Part shown: piece by piece, positions 54,636 through 64,000 of the stretch
How positions within the stretch are numbered: the stretch's first letter is position 1
Layout of the letters: every line of letters starts with the position of its first letter
Origin: Aquificaceae bacterium
GTDB lineage: Bacteria > Aquificota > Aquificia > Aquificales > Aquificaceae
Direction of reading: 5' to 3'
Assembly (NCBI GenBank): GCA_027079305.1
Contig: JALWVU010000004.1
Location: forward strand, 1 to 64,000
DNA: 64,000 nucleotides
Notes under the pieces: generated by a model
Databases searched by the model: none
What the model saw: only the letters and a program-made list of their open reading frames with translations
What the model was told of the DNA's origin: nothing
Translations under genes and position numbers: made by a program

Positions 54636-57600
54636 ATGAGAAACGTCGCACTTCCGAGAAAGTTCTTCGGGAGGAGAGAAGAAATTATAGAGCCTCCCTA
54701 CCTATTGAGTGTACCAAAAAACTCCTTCGAGAGCTTCATTCAGCTCAGGAAGGCACCCCACGAGAGAGAGAACAAGGGACTTGAATACATATTCAGAACC
54801 TCCTTTCCTTTCGTAGATCCGGACGGAAACATATACATGGAGTATCTCGGCTATGAGATAGGGGACTGGGAGTGTAACGCCTGCGGGTATAAGCCCGAGT
54901 CCGACTTCCTGGCGGGGTGGGGAGTGGACTGTCCCAACTGTGGAGGAAAGCTCGTTTACAAGGAGAAATACACACCCGACGAGTGCAAGATAAAGGGCCT
55001 TACCTACTCCGCTCCTCTGAGGGTAATGTTCAAGCTCAAGGTAAAAACCAAGGACGGAGAGAGGGAAACGCCTCCTAAGAAGGTCTACTTCGGTGAGATA
55101 CCCCTCATGACAGACTGGGGGTCCTTCATCATAAACGGGAGCGAGAGGGTAATAGTAAACCAGCTGATAAGATCTACGGGTGTTTTCTTCGAGGAAAAGG
55201 AGGAGAAGCAGAAGGACGCCACCATCACGAGGATCATATACAGGGCGAGCATAATTCCCGATAAGGGATCGAGGATAGAGTTCGAGCTCTCCGGAACCAC
55301 GGACCTCTTCTCTGCGAGGGTAGACAAGAAGAAGGTAAGCGGTATAGCAATACTGAGGGCATGGGGTTTTGAGACCGCCTACGAGATCCTCTCCAACTTC
55401 TACGAGGGCGTCAGAAAGCTCGTTGTCAGGGACGGTGCCCTCTTCGATGCCCAGACCGGGGAGGAGTTCAAGCCCGAGGATCTGGAGCACCACTACATAT
55501 TCGCCATACTCAGGTATAAGGCCAAGCTCGAAGACTCGGACAAGGAGAAGGAGTTTATAGAAGAGAGGTTCATAGAGAATTGGGAAGGTCTGGAGCTTCT
55601 CCTTAAGGACGACAGGATAAAGGTCGAGGCTGTAACGATCCTTCCCAACGAGAACGCTGTAAAAAGCCCCTACGCCAAGATAGTGGTCGAGACCCTTGAA
55701 GAGGATACGAGGCCGAGAGACCCCGACAGGATGAGCCCCGTCAAGGTCCCCTCCCAGTTTTCCCTCAGAGACTACGGCTACATGGAGATCTACAAGAAGC
55801 TCAGACTCGTAGAGACCATGACCATGGAGATAGAGAACCTCATCGAGAGGGCACGCTCCTACTTCGAGACCTTCTTCGGACACATCACCAGATACGATCT
55901 CTCGAAAGTCGGTAGGGTCAAGATAAACGCCAAGGTCCACAAGCTTCCCAAAACTCTAAAACCTGCTGACGTTGACCTCCTCGACAAGTTCCCTCCCCTC
56001 GCCCTTGCGGAGGACGTTGGCAAGTATAAGGAGGGGACCAGGTTAACCAAAGATATCCTCAAGGAGATCTTCAAGAAGGTCAAAGAGATAAAGGTAAAGG
56101 ACTACACAGAAGAAGAAGCGAGGTTCATCCTCCCGATAGACCTGATAAACATACTCAAGTATCTGATAGATCTGAGGTTCAGGAGGGAGAGGAAGGATGA
56201 CATAGCCCACCTCGGAAACAGGAGAGTCAGGTCCGTAGGTGAGCTTCTCGAGAACCAGGTAAGGACCGGCATAGCCAAGATGGAGAAGGTCTTCAGGGAC
56301 AGGATAGCGGTCATAAACCCCGAGGACCCCAACATAAGACCTCAAGATCTCATAAACCCCAGATACGTGACCAACTCCATCGTGGAATTCCTCAAGGGAG
56401 GACAGCTCTCCCAGTATCTCGACAACGCCAATCCCCTTTCCGCTCTAACCCACAAGAGGAGGCTCTCCGCTCTCGGACCGGGAGGACTCACCAGGGAGAG
56501 CGCCAAGTTCGAGATAAGGGACGTCCACCCCTCCCACTACGGGAGGATATGTCCCATAGAGACTCCCGAGGGACAGAACATAGGACTCGTTACCTCCATG
56601 ACCGTCTACGCCCAGGTGAACGAATACGGCTTCCTCATAACTCCCTACAGGAAGGTTGAGAACGGTGTGGTCACCGACAAGATAGAATATCTGGCCGCCT
56701 ACGAGGAGGAGGACTACGTCATAGCCCAGAGCACCCCTACCGACGAAAAGGGAAGGATACTCGCTGAACGGGTTCTCGCAAGGCACAAGAACGACATAAG
56801 GATAGTAAAGCCAGAGCAGGTGAACTACATAGACGTATCTCCAAGGCAGGTGATCTCGGTGTCCGCGTCGCTAATACCCTTCCTTGAGCACGACGACGCG
56901 AACAGGGCCCTGATGGGGTCGAACATGCAGAGGCAGGCTGTCCCGCTGATCCTGACTCAGGCGCCCCTTATAGGGACCGGTATGGAGAAGAAGGTGGCCA
57001 GAGACTCCCACTCGGTAGTCGTGGCAAAGAGGGGAGGCGTAGTCGAAGAGGTGGACAGCTCGAGGATAGTGATAAGGGTGAATCCCGAGGAGATAGATCC
57101 TTCCGATCCCCTCGACTTCGGGATAGACATATACGAGCTCAAGAAGTTCCAGAGGACGAACCAGAATACCTGCGTTAACCAGAGGCCCCTCGTGAAGAAA
57201 GGGCAGGAGGTAAAGGCGGGAGAGGTCATAGCGGACGGTCAGTCCACCTACAGGGGAGAGCTCGCCCTCGGGAAGGACGTTCTCGTCGCCTTCATGCCCT
57301 GGAGAGGATACAACTTCGAGGACGCTATAGTCATCTCCGAGAGGCTCGTCAAGGAGGACGTATACACATCCATCCACATAGAGGAGCTCGAGGTGGAGGC
57401 GAGGGAAACCAAGCTCGGTGAAGAGGAGATAACGAGGCAGATCCCCGGAATTCCGGAGAAGGCCTTAGCACATCTGGACGAGCTTGGAATAGTGAGGATA
57501 GGGACCTACGTAAAGCCCGGAGACATACTCGTCGGTAAGGTGACCCCCAAAGGGGAGACCCAGCTCACTCCTGAAGAGAAGCTCCTCCAGGCCATATTCG

Positions 57601-59036
57601 GTGAGAAGTCCAAGGACGTTAAGGACTCCTCTCTCAGATGTCCTCCGGGTGTAGAAGGAGTAGTTATCGACGTTCAAATATTCACGAGGAGAACCGGGGA
57701 GAGGAGGAGCATGCTCGCGGACACGGTGGAAAGGGAGGAGATGGAGTCTCTGAAAGAGGAGCTCGAGAAGAGGAAGAACCTGATAGTCGAAGGCAGGAAC
57801 AAGGTTCTCAAAGGTCTCCTGCTCGGGAAGAAGATAGAGAAAGATGTCACCATAAGGAAGAAGACCTACAAGGCGGGAACCAAGATAGACGAGAGCGTGC
57901 TCAAGTCACTCCTCAACTTCATAATTTCCAAACCTGACAACTTCTTCAAGAGCAAGAAGCTGATACAGCAGATAAGCGAGGTGGTCAGCAGGTCCAAGAG
58001 CCAGATCCAGATGCTCACTAAGATCTACGAAGAGAAGAAGAAGATGCTCTACAGGAGGGGAGACCTGCCCCCCGGTGTCATAACGCTGGTGAAGGTCTAC
58101 ATAGCTCAGAAGAGGAAGATAAAAGTCGGAGACAAGATGGCGGGAAGACACGGGAACAAGGGTGTTATCTCCGTGGTCCTTCCAGTGGAGGACATGCCCT
58201 TCCTGCCCGACGGAACTCCCGTGGACATAGTCCTCAATCCCCTCGGTGTTCCCTCCAGGATGAACGTGGGTCAGATACTCGAAACCCACCTCGGATGGGC
58301 GGCGAGGGGCCTCGGCAAGAAGATAGGGGAGATGCTCGCCAAAGGTGTGGACAGGAAGAAGCTCACCGAATGGATGAAGGAGACCTACGCGATAGGTGAT
58401 CCTACCGGTGAGAACGCCAGGTTCATAGAGGAGTTCCTGAACTCCCTATCCGATGAGGAATTTTACGAGGTCATGAAGGACTACGCCCAGAACGGCATAC
58501 CCATGGCAACGCCCGCCTTCGAAGGGGCGGAGGAGGATGCAATAAAGGAGCTTCTCAAACGGGCGGGCCTTCCCGAAAACGGAAAGACGATACTCTACGA
58601 TGGAAGGACGGGAGAGCCCTTCGACTTCGAGGTAACGGTAGGCTACATGCACATGCTCAAGCTCATCCACATGGTGGACGACAAGGTCCACGCCAGGTCC
58701 ACAGGACCCTACTCCCTGGTCACCCAGCAACCTCTCGGCGGAAGGGCCCAGTTCGGCGGTCAGAGGCTCGGGGAGATGGAGGTCTGGGCGCTCGAGGCTC
58801 ACGGCGCTGCCTACACGCTCCAGGAGATGCTCACAGTCAAGTCCGACGACATCGAAGGAAGGAGCAAGGTTTACGAGTCAATCGTCAAGGGCAAGTATAC
58901 CTACTCTCCGGGCATACCCGAGTCCTTCAGGGTTCTTGTAAGGGAGCTTAAGGCCCTCAGCCTCGATGTTAGATGTATGAACGGTGAGGACGTTGGCTGT
59001 GATCAGGTTGAGATGAAGGAGGAGGAAGAAAGATGA
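54636..59036 (+). CDS. rpoB: RNA polymerase beta subunit
   Basis: 1,466 residues from the ATG at 54,636 (AAGGGG at good spacing; the GTG at 54,627 lies in that site). Core motifs include the rifampicin region [20 protein letters not shown], then [31 protein letters not shown] and the C-terminal [20 protein letters not shown]. An additional CxxC-x15-CxxC ribbon lies at residues 80-102, inside the N-terminal lobe. A helical insert sits at about 1,020-1,150. The stop overlaps the rpoC start (ATGA). Confidence 0.97.
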   Translation: MRNVALPRKFFGRREEIIEPPYLLSVPKNSFESFIQLRKAPHERENKGLEYIFRTSFPFVDPDGNIYMEYLGYEIGDWECNACGYKPESDFLAGWGVDCPNCGGKLVYKEKYTPDECKIKGLTYSAPLRVMFKLKVKTKDGERETPPKKVYFGEIPLMTDWGSFIINGSERVIVNQLIRSTGVFFEEKEEKQKDATITRIIYRASIIPDKGSRIEFELSGTTDLFSARVDKKKVSGIAILRAWGFETAYEILSNFYEGVRKLVVRDGALFDAQTGEEFKPEDLEHHYIFAILRYKAKLEDSDKEKEFIEERFIENWEGLELLLKDDRIKVEAVTILPNENAVKSPYAKIVVETLEEDTRPRDPDRMSPVKVPSQFSLRDYGYMEIYKKLRLVETMTMEIENLIERARSYFETFFGHITRYDLSKVGRVKINAKVHKLPKTLKPADVDLLDKFPPLALAEDVGKYKEGTRLTKDILKEIFKKVKEIKVKDYTEEEARFILPIDLINILKYLIDLRFRRERKDDIAHLGNRRVRSVGELLENQVRTGIAKMEKVFRDRIAVINPEDPNIRPQDLINPRYVTNSIVEFLKGGQLSQYLDNANPLSALTHKRRLSALGPGGLTRESAKFEIRDVHPSHYGRICPIETPEGQNIGLVTSMTVYAQVNEYGFLITPYRKVENGVVTDKIEYLAAYEEEDYVIAQSTPTDEKGRILAERVLARHKNDIRIVKPEQVNYIDVSPRQVISVSASLIPFLEHDDANRALMGSNMQRQAVPLILTQAPLIGTGMEKKVARDSHSVVVAKRGGVVEEVDSSRIVIRVNPEEIDPSDPLDFGIDIYELKKFQRTNQNTCVNQRPLVKKGQEVKAGEVIADGQSTYRGELALGKDVLVAFMPWRGYNFEDAIVISERLVKEDVYTSIHIEELEVEARETKLGEEEITRQIPGIPEKALAHLDELGIVRIGTYVKPGDILVGKVTPKGETQLTPEEKLLQAIFGEKSKDVKDSSLRCPPGVEGVVIDVQIFTRRTGERRSMLADTVEREEMESLKEELEKRKNLIVEGRNKVLKGLLLGKKIEKDVTIRKKTYKAGTKIDESVLKSLLNFIISKPDNFFKSKKLIQQISEVVSRSKSQIQMLTKIYEEKKKMLYRRGDLPPGVITLVKVYIAQKRKIKVGDKMAGRHGNKGVISVVLPVEDMPFLPDGTPVDIVLNPLGVPSRMNVGQILETHLGWAARGLGKKIGEMLAKGVDRKKLTEWMKETYAIGDPTGENARFIEEFLNSLSDEEFYEVMKDYAQNGIPMATPAFEGAEEDAIKELLKRAGLPENGKTILYDGRTGEPFDFEVTVGYMHMLKLIHMVDDKVHARSTGPYSLVTQQPLGGRAQFGGQRLGEMEVWALEAHGAAYTLQEMLTVKSDDIEGRSKVYESIVKGKYTYSPGIPESFRVLVRELKALSLDVRCMNGEDVGCDQVEMKEEEER

Positions 59037-62000
59037 ATCAGAAAAGGAGAGGTCTCTTTCCTTTCGAGAAGATAAAGCTCATGCTCGCCTCCCCCGATGA
59101 GATAAGGAGCTGGTCCCACGGGGAGGTGAAGCGTCCCGAAACCCTGAACTACAGAACACTAAAGCCGGAAAAGGACGGACTCTTCTGTGCAAAGATATTC
59201 GGACCTGTTAAGGACTACGAGTGTCTGTGCGGTAAATACAGAGGAAAGAGATACGAGGGAACGATATGTGATAGGTGTGGAGTGGAGGTAACCCTCTCCT
59301 ACGAGAGGAGGAAGAGGTTTGGACACATAGAGCTCGCTGCCCCCGTGGCCCATATCTGGTTCCTCAAATCCACGCCCTCAAAGATAGGAACACTCCTGAA
59401 CATGACCTCAAGGGACGTGGAGAGGGTTATATACTTCGAGTCCTACCTCGTCATAGAGTATCCCAACGAGGAGGAAGAGGAGGCCTTTGAGAAGGCGGAG
59501 GATACAATACCTCTCAACGATGGGACCACGACCAAGTGGGTTAAGCTCCACATAGTTACCGAGACCGAGTTCGAGGAGGAGTATTCCTTCACGGTAGACG
59601 AGAAGTATGAATACGGGATGGGGGCGGAGATAATAAAGCAGGTCCTCTCCCAGCTCGACCTCAACGAATACTCCAAGAAACTCAAATCTCTTATAAAGCC
59701 CTACAGCATAGGCTTTGAGGATCTCGGAAAAGAGGTGGAGATTCAGCACAAGAATCTCTACGAGAAGATAATCAGGACCATAGCGGAGGACTTCAGGTCC
59801 TTCGGAGTGAACTTCCCCAACCTCGAGGAGAAGGGGCTTTCTCTGGAGGAAGCCATACACAAGCTCATAAGCGAGGAGATATACCTCAACGTGGAAACGG
59901 GAGAGCTTTCAGAGGAGGACAAGGGAGAGGATTACCTGACCGGGAAGGAGGCCATAAGGACCTACTACGAGAACCTCAGGAAGAAGAAGAACCTGCCCAT
60001 ATTTGAGAGGATTAAGGAAGACATCAGGGCGACCGTTCTCAAGGAGGTATCCGAACAGAAGGTCCGCAAATACCTGAGGATACTCAAACTGGTGGAGGGC
60101 TTCATAAAGAGCGGGAACAGGCCCGAGTGGATGATCCTCGAGGTCATACCCGTCCTGCCTCCAGACCTCAGGCCTCTGGTGGCCCTCGACGGGGGAAGGT
60201 TCGCCACCTCAGACCTCAACGACCTCTACAGGAGGCTCATAAACAGAAACAACAGGCTCAAGCGCCTTATAGAGCTCGACGCTCCCGAGATCATAATCAG
60301 GAACGAGAAGAGGATGCTCCAGGAGGCGGTGGACGCCCTCATAGACAACGGAAAGAGGGGAAGGGTGGTAACGCAGAACGGAAGACCACTCAAGTCCCTG
60401 GCGGACTACCTCAAAGGCAAGCAGGGAAGGTTCAGGCAGAACCTCCTCGGTAAGAGGGTGGACTACTCGGGCCGTTCAGTCATAGTGGTTGGGCCCGAGC
60501 TCCAGATGCACCAGTGCGGGCTTCCCAAGATAATGGCTCTCGAGCTCTTCAAGCCCTTCGTCTACAGAAGGCTCGAGGAGAAGGGATACGCCACATCCAT
60601 AAGGAACGCTAAGAAGCTTGTCGAGCAGAAGACGCCCGAGGTCTGGGAGTGCCTGGAGGAGGTGGTAAAACAGCACCCGGTGCTCCTGAACAGGGCACCC
60701 ACCCTCCACAGGCCCTCCATTCAGGCCTTCGAGCCTGTCCTGGTGGAGGGTAAGGCCATAAAACTCCACCCCCTCGTCTGTCCTCCCTTCAACGCGGACT
60801 TCGACGGGGACCAGATGGCGGTTCACGTTCCCCTCGGCATAGAAGCCCAGCTCGAGTCCTACATACTCATGCTCTCCACCCAGAACATACTCTCACCGGC
60901 CCACGGAAAGCCCCTAACTATGCCCTCCCAGGACATGATTCTCGGAACCTACTACATGACCCAGGATCCAATTCCCGGAAGGAAGGGAGAGGGCAAGGTC
61001 TTCTCTTCTCCGGAGGAGGTTTTAAAGGCCCTCGATCTCGGAAAGGTAGACATCCACGCCAGGATAAAGGTGAAGCTCGACGGCAAGCTCGTAGAGACCA
61101 CACCAGGAAGGGTTCTCTTCAACTCCATAATGCCCGAAGGTGTTCCCTTTGTTAACCACACCCTCGACAAGAAGAACCTCTCCAAGCTCATAACGGACCT
61201 CTACATACAGGTGGGGAACGAGGAGACGGTCAAGTTCCTCGATAGGGTGAAGGAGCTCGGCTTCGTTAGGGCAACCCTGGCGGGCATATCCATAGGCGTG
61301 GACGACCTCCAGGTTCCCAAGGTCAAAAAGCAGATAATAGAGGAAGCTCTCAAGGCAACCGACGAAATCTGGAACCAGTATGTGAACAACATCATCACCA
61401 ACAAGGAGCGCTACAACAAGATCATCGACATATGGTCCGAAGCCACCAACAGGATATCCAAGGCCATGTTCGACGAGATAGAGAAGTCCGAAAGGCTCGA
61501 AAACGGTAAGAAGTTCCCCGGCGTCTTCAACCCCATCTTCATGATGGCCAACTCGGGAGCGAGAGGTAACAGGGATCAGATCCGTCAGCTGGCAGGAATG
61601 AGGGGTCTGATGGCCAAGCACTCGGGAGAGTTCATAGAGACTCCCATCATCTCCAACTTCCGTGAAGGACTATCTGTTCTTGAATACTTCATCTCCACCT
61701 ACGGAGCACGTAAGGGTCTGGCGGATACCGCTCTCAAAACAGCCTTTGCAGGATACCTAACCAGAAGACTCGTGGACGTGGCCCAGGACATAACGGTAAC
61801 CCAGCACGACTGCGGAACTCTCAAGGGCATAGAGATAGAACCTATCGTGGAGGGCGGTGAGGAGAAGGTTCCTCTCAAGGAGAGGATCTTCGGAAGGGTT
61901 CTCGCGGAAGATGTGAAGGATCCCTATACGGGAGAGGTCATAGCCAAGAGAAACGAGGTCATAGACGAGAAGCTTGCGGAGAAGATAGCCAGGTCCGGCG

Positions 62001-63769
62001 TGGAGAAGGTGAAGGTGAGATCGCCCCTCTCCTGCGAAGCGAAGCGTGGCGTGTGCGCCATGTGCTACGGATGGGACCTCTCCCAGAGGAAGATAGTCTC
62101 GGTAGGAGAGGCGGTGGGCATAATCGCGGCCCAGTCCATAGGTGAGCCGGGAACCCAGCTGACGATGAGAACCTTCCACATAGGTGGAGCTGCAACAGCC
62201 CAGAAGGTCCAGAACGTCCTTATAGCGGAGACCGCAGGTAAGGTTAAGTTCTACAACCTGAAACTCATAACCAACAGAAAGGGAGAGGTGATAAACATAT
62301 CCAGAGAGGGAGCCATAGGTATAGAGGATCAGGAAGGAAGGGTGGTAGAGAGACACGCGGTTCCCTACGGAGCTAAGATCCTCGTCGAGGAAGGTCAGGA
62401 GGTCAAGGAGGGAACCTCCCTCGCGGAGTGGGATCCCTTCAACACCTACATAATCGCTGAGGAGGAAGGAAAGGTAGAGCTCAGGGACATAATCCTCGAC
62501 GTTACCGTCAGGGAAGAGAGGGACGCCCTTACCGGTAAGACAGCCACCATAGTCTCCTTCATGAGACCCAAGGACGCCATGCTCCACACCCCGAGGGTTG
62601 TGGTGGTAACCGAGGACGGAAAAGAGCTAACCTACGACCTTCCCGTGAACTCCATACTCAACATACCCGCGGACAAGATGGAGATAGAATGGCACAAGTG
62701 CCCCACCTGTTCCGAGGCTGAGGACGCCCACATAGAGCACAAGTATTACGTGGTTAAGGACCTGAAGGTCAAACCGGGAGACGTGCTCGCCAGAATTCCC
62801 AAGGAGATGGCCAAGGTCAGGGATATAGTGGGAGGTCTCCCCAGGGTCGAGGAGCTCTTCGAGGCCAGGAAGCCCAAGAATCCCGCCATAATTTCCGAGA
62901 TAGACGGCTACGTGAAGATCTACGAGGACGCGGACGAGGTGATCGTCTACAACATGGCCACGGGAGAGACGAGGAAGTATCCCGTCAAGAAGGACGAGCT
63001 GATACTGGTGAGACACGGCCAGTTCATAAAGAAGGGCCAGCCTATAACCGAGAGCGTTGTCTCCGAGATAGACGGCCAGGTTAGGATGAAGGGAAGCAAG
63101 GGCTTCAGAGTGATCGTCTACAACAAGGAGACCGGTCTCGAGAAGGAGTATCTCGTCCCCAAAGGTAAGCACCTACTTGTCAAGGACGGGGACGAAGTGA
63201 AGGCGGGAGAACCTCTCACCGACGGAACGCCGATACCCGAAGAGATGCTCAAGGTCAAAGGCATAGAGGAGCTCCAGAAGTTCCTCCTCAAAGAGGTTCA
63301 GATGGTCTACAAACTCCAAGGTGTCGACATAAACGACAAGCACTTCGAGATCATCATCAAGCAGATGCTCAGGAAGAGGAGGATCGTGGATCCCGGAGAC
63401 AGCAACTTCCTCGTGAACGAGGAGGTGGACAAGGAAGAGCTCGAGGAAGAGATCCAGAGGATCAAGGAGGAGGGCGGAAAGCTACCCAAGGCGGAGCCTG
63501 TCCTCGTCGGAATAACCAAGGCCTCCCTCTCCACCAGAAGCTGGATATCCGCGGCATCCTTCCAGGAGACGACCAAGGTCCTCACCGAAGCGGCCTGCGA
63601 AGGTAAGGTGGACGAGCTCTACGGGCTCAAGGAGAATGTCATAATCGGGAACCTGATACCCGCCGGAACGGGAGTGGACGATTACTCCAGGGTGGATGTT
63701 GTGGAGGAAGGCAAGAAGCTCCTCTTCAAGGAGGAAGAGACGGAGGAATTGAAGGAGTCTGAAGATTAA
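59033..63769 (+). CDS. rpoC: RNA polymerase beta' subunit
   Basis: 1,578 residues. N-terminal zinc ribbon ([20 protein letters not shown]), the catalytic [12 protein letters not shown] at about 584-595, the bridge/trigger region ([21 protein letters not shown], then [16 protein letters not shown]), and the second zinc site ([24 protein letters not shown]). A large insert of about 200 residues lies at about 130-330 before the clamp resumes. The C-terminus ends acidic ([13 protein letters not shown]). Confidence 0.97.
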   Translation: MNQKRRGLFPFEKIKLMLASPDEIRSWSHGEVKRPETLNYRTLKPEKDGLFCAKIFGPVKDYECLCGKYRGKRYEGTICDRCGVEVTLSYERRKRFGHIELAAPVAHIWFLKSTPSKIGTLLNMTSRDVERVIYFESYLVIEYPNEEEEEAFEKAEDTIPLNDGTTTKWVKLHIVTETEFEEEYSFTVDEKYEYGMGAEIIKQVLSQLDLNEYSKKLKSLIKPYSIGFEDLGKEVEIQHKNLYEKIIRTIAEDFRSFGVNFPNLEEKGLSLEEAIHKLISEEIYLNVETGELSEEDKGEDYLTGKEAIRTYYENLRKKKNLPIFERIKEDIRATVLKEVSEQKVRKYLRILKLVEGFIKSGNRPEWMILEVIPVLPPDLRPLVALDGGRFATSDLNDLYRRLINRNNRLKRLIELDAPEIIIRNEKRMLQEAVDALIDNGKRGRVVTQNGRPLKSLADYLKGKQGRFRQNLLGKRVDYSGRSVIVVGPELQMHQCGLPKIMALELFKPFVYRRLEEKGYATSIRNAKKLVEQKTPEVWECLEEVVKQHPVLLNRAPTLHRPSIQAFEPVLVEGKAIKLHPLVCPPFNADFDGDQMAVHVPLGIEAQLESYILMLSTQNILSPAHGKPLTMPSQDMILGTYYMTQDPIPGRKGEGKVFSSPEEVLKALDLGKVDIHARIKVKLDGKLVETTPGRVLFNSIMPEGVPFVNHTLDKKNLSKLITDLYIQVGNEETVKFLDRVKELGFVRATLAGISIGVDDLQVPKVKKQIIEEALKATDEIWNQYVNNIITNKERYNKIIDIWSEATNRISKAMFDEIEKSERLENGKKFPGVFNPIFMMANSGARGNRDQIRQLAGMRGLMAKHSGEFIETPIISNFREGLSVLEYFISTYGARKGLADTALKTAFAGYLTRRLVDVAQDITVTQHDCGTLKGIEIEPIVEGGEEKVPLKERIFGRVLAEDVKDPYTGEVIAKRNEVIDEKLAEKIARSGVEKVKVRSPLSCEAKRGVCAMCYGWDLSQRKIVSVGEAVGIIAAQSIGEPGTQLTMRTFHIGGAATAQKVQNVLIAETAGKVKFYNLKLITNRKGEVINISREGAIGIEDQEGRVVERHAVPYGAKILVEEGQEVKEGTSLAEWDPFNTYIIAEEEGKVELRDIILDVTVREERDALTGKTATIVSFMRPKDAMLHTPRVVVVTEDGKELTYDLPVNSILNIPADKMEIEWHKCPTCSEAEDAHIEHKYYVVKDLKVKPGDVLARIPKEMAKVRDIVGGLPRVEELFEARKPKNPAIISEIDGYVKIYEDADEVIVYNMATGETRKYPVKKDELILVRHGQFIKKGQPITESVVSEIDGQVRMKGSKGFRVIVYNKETGLEKEYLVPKGKHLLVKDGDEVKAGEPLTDGTPIPEEMLKVKGIEELQKFLLKEVQMVYKLQGVDINDKHFEIIIKQMLRKRRIVDPGDSNFLVNEEVDKEELEEEIQRIKEEGGKLPKAEPVLVGITKASLSTRSWISAASFQETTKVLTEAACEGKVDELYGLKENVIIGNLIPAGTGVDDYSRVDVVEEGKKLLFKEEETEELKESED

Positions 63770-63777
63770 GGTATAAT
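63749..63777 (+). promoter_or_regulatory. Promoter for rpsL at the end of rpoC
   Basis: TTGAAG (63,749-63,754), a 17-base spacer and a perfect TATAAT (63,772-63,777), 33 bases before the rpsL start. It allows the rpsL (str) genes to be transcribed separately from rpoBC. Confidence 0.65.
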
Positions 63778-63809
63778 AGTTGATTGCGTGTTTTCAGGAG
63801 GAGAAGAGT

Positions 63810-64000
63810 ATGCCGACGATTAACCAGCTTATCAAGCACGGAAGGGAGAAGAAAAAGAAGAAGTCCAAGGCTCCCGCCCTCGAAGGGTGCCCCCAGAAGA
63901 GGGGAGTCTGCGTTAGGGTATACACGGTGACTCCCAAGAAGCCCAACTCCGCCCTCAGGAAGGTCACGAGGGTCAGGCTCTCCAACGGAATAGAGGTAAC
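63810..64000 (+). CDS. rpsL: Ribosomal protein S12, cut by window edge
   Basis: The first 63 residues are present: [20 protein letters not shown], then [20 protein letters not shown] and [16 protein letters not shown]. Decoding-centre protein; Lys in TPKKPNS corresponds to the streptomycin-related position. CAGGAGGAG precedes the ATG. It follows rpoC by 40 bases, as in the usual rpoBC-rpsL order. Confidence 0.97.
   Translation, partial: MPTINQLIKHGREKKKKKSKAPALEGCPQKRGVCVRVYTVTPKKPNSALRKVTRVRLSNGIEV

Overview
The window reads as a chromosomal segment of a thermophilic, chemolithoautotrophic member of the Aquificae, probably Aquificaceae (Hydrogenivirga, Thermocrinis or Hydrogenobacter type). 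This is an inference. It rests on a NusG with an inserted domain as in Aquifex, tandem small 4Fe-4S ferredoxins beside succinyl-CoA synthetase as expected for a reductive TCA organism, multiheme cytochromes, and core genes rich in AGG/AGA, GAG and ATA codons. No rRNA or CRISPR array is seen.

Region 1 (1-9,966, minus strand): a polymorphic-toxin locus. A vegetative-type promoter at 9,930-9,958 precedes a 70-aa YD-repeat lipoprotein and a 1,421-residue RHS/YD protein. The RHS protein has a signal peptide, TPR-like helices, a C39-peptidase-like domain, about 900 residues of YD repeats, an RHS core end and an 8-cysteine C-terminal tip. Downstream lies an AT-rich, tightly packed array of displaced or decayed RHS tips alternating with multi-spanning membrane proteins. 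Counting the full-length gene I read seven tip/membrane-protein pairs: 5,401/4,853; 4,649/4,138; 3,609/3,142; 2,826/2,516; about 2,400/2,104; 1,590/871; and 380/1. Many junctions overlap, several as ATGA. The membrane proteins are the natural immunity candidates. This is the most unusual system in the window.

Region 2 (9,966-18,300): fliN, ispG, a GYD-domain gene and mogA in one minus-strand run. Then a cytochrome P460-like gene, a divergent two-component system with a possible leaderless promoter, two multiheme cytochromes c, a peptide ABC permease, a DUF1232 gene and a small secreted protein.

Region 3 (18,358-23,449): sucC, a Uma2-type nuclease gene, sucD, two tandem ferredoxins, a metallo-beta-lactamase-fold gene and an ornithine-decarboxylase-type PLP enzyme. 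SucCD makes succinyl-CoA, and ferredoxin feeds the next reductive TCA step.

Region 4 (23,436-37,337): a PilT-like protein with ruined nucleotide motifs, a delta-60 repeat lipoprotein, mrp, a cysteine-desulfurase-like protein lacking the PLP lysine, folK, an NPD-family enzyme, tRNA-Gly(CCC), a diguanylate cyclase, lysS, a DUF4384 protein paired with a caspase-like lipoprotein carrying an EF-hand, a possible toxin/antitoxin pair and a transposase remnant.

Region 5 (37,338-64,000, plus strand): a near-continuous information-processing block. It runs from spc/alpha genes (rplN to rplQ) through YggT, a Fe-S protein, tRNA Thr-Tyr-Gly, an inserted secreted-protein gene, tRNA-Thr, tuf, rpmG, tRNA-Trp, secE, nusG and rplKAJL to rpoB, rpoC and the start of rpsL. 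The tRNA Thr-Tyr-Gly-Thr-tuf order matches the E. coli tufB operon apart from the inserted gene.
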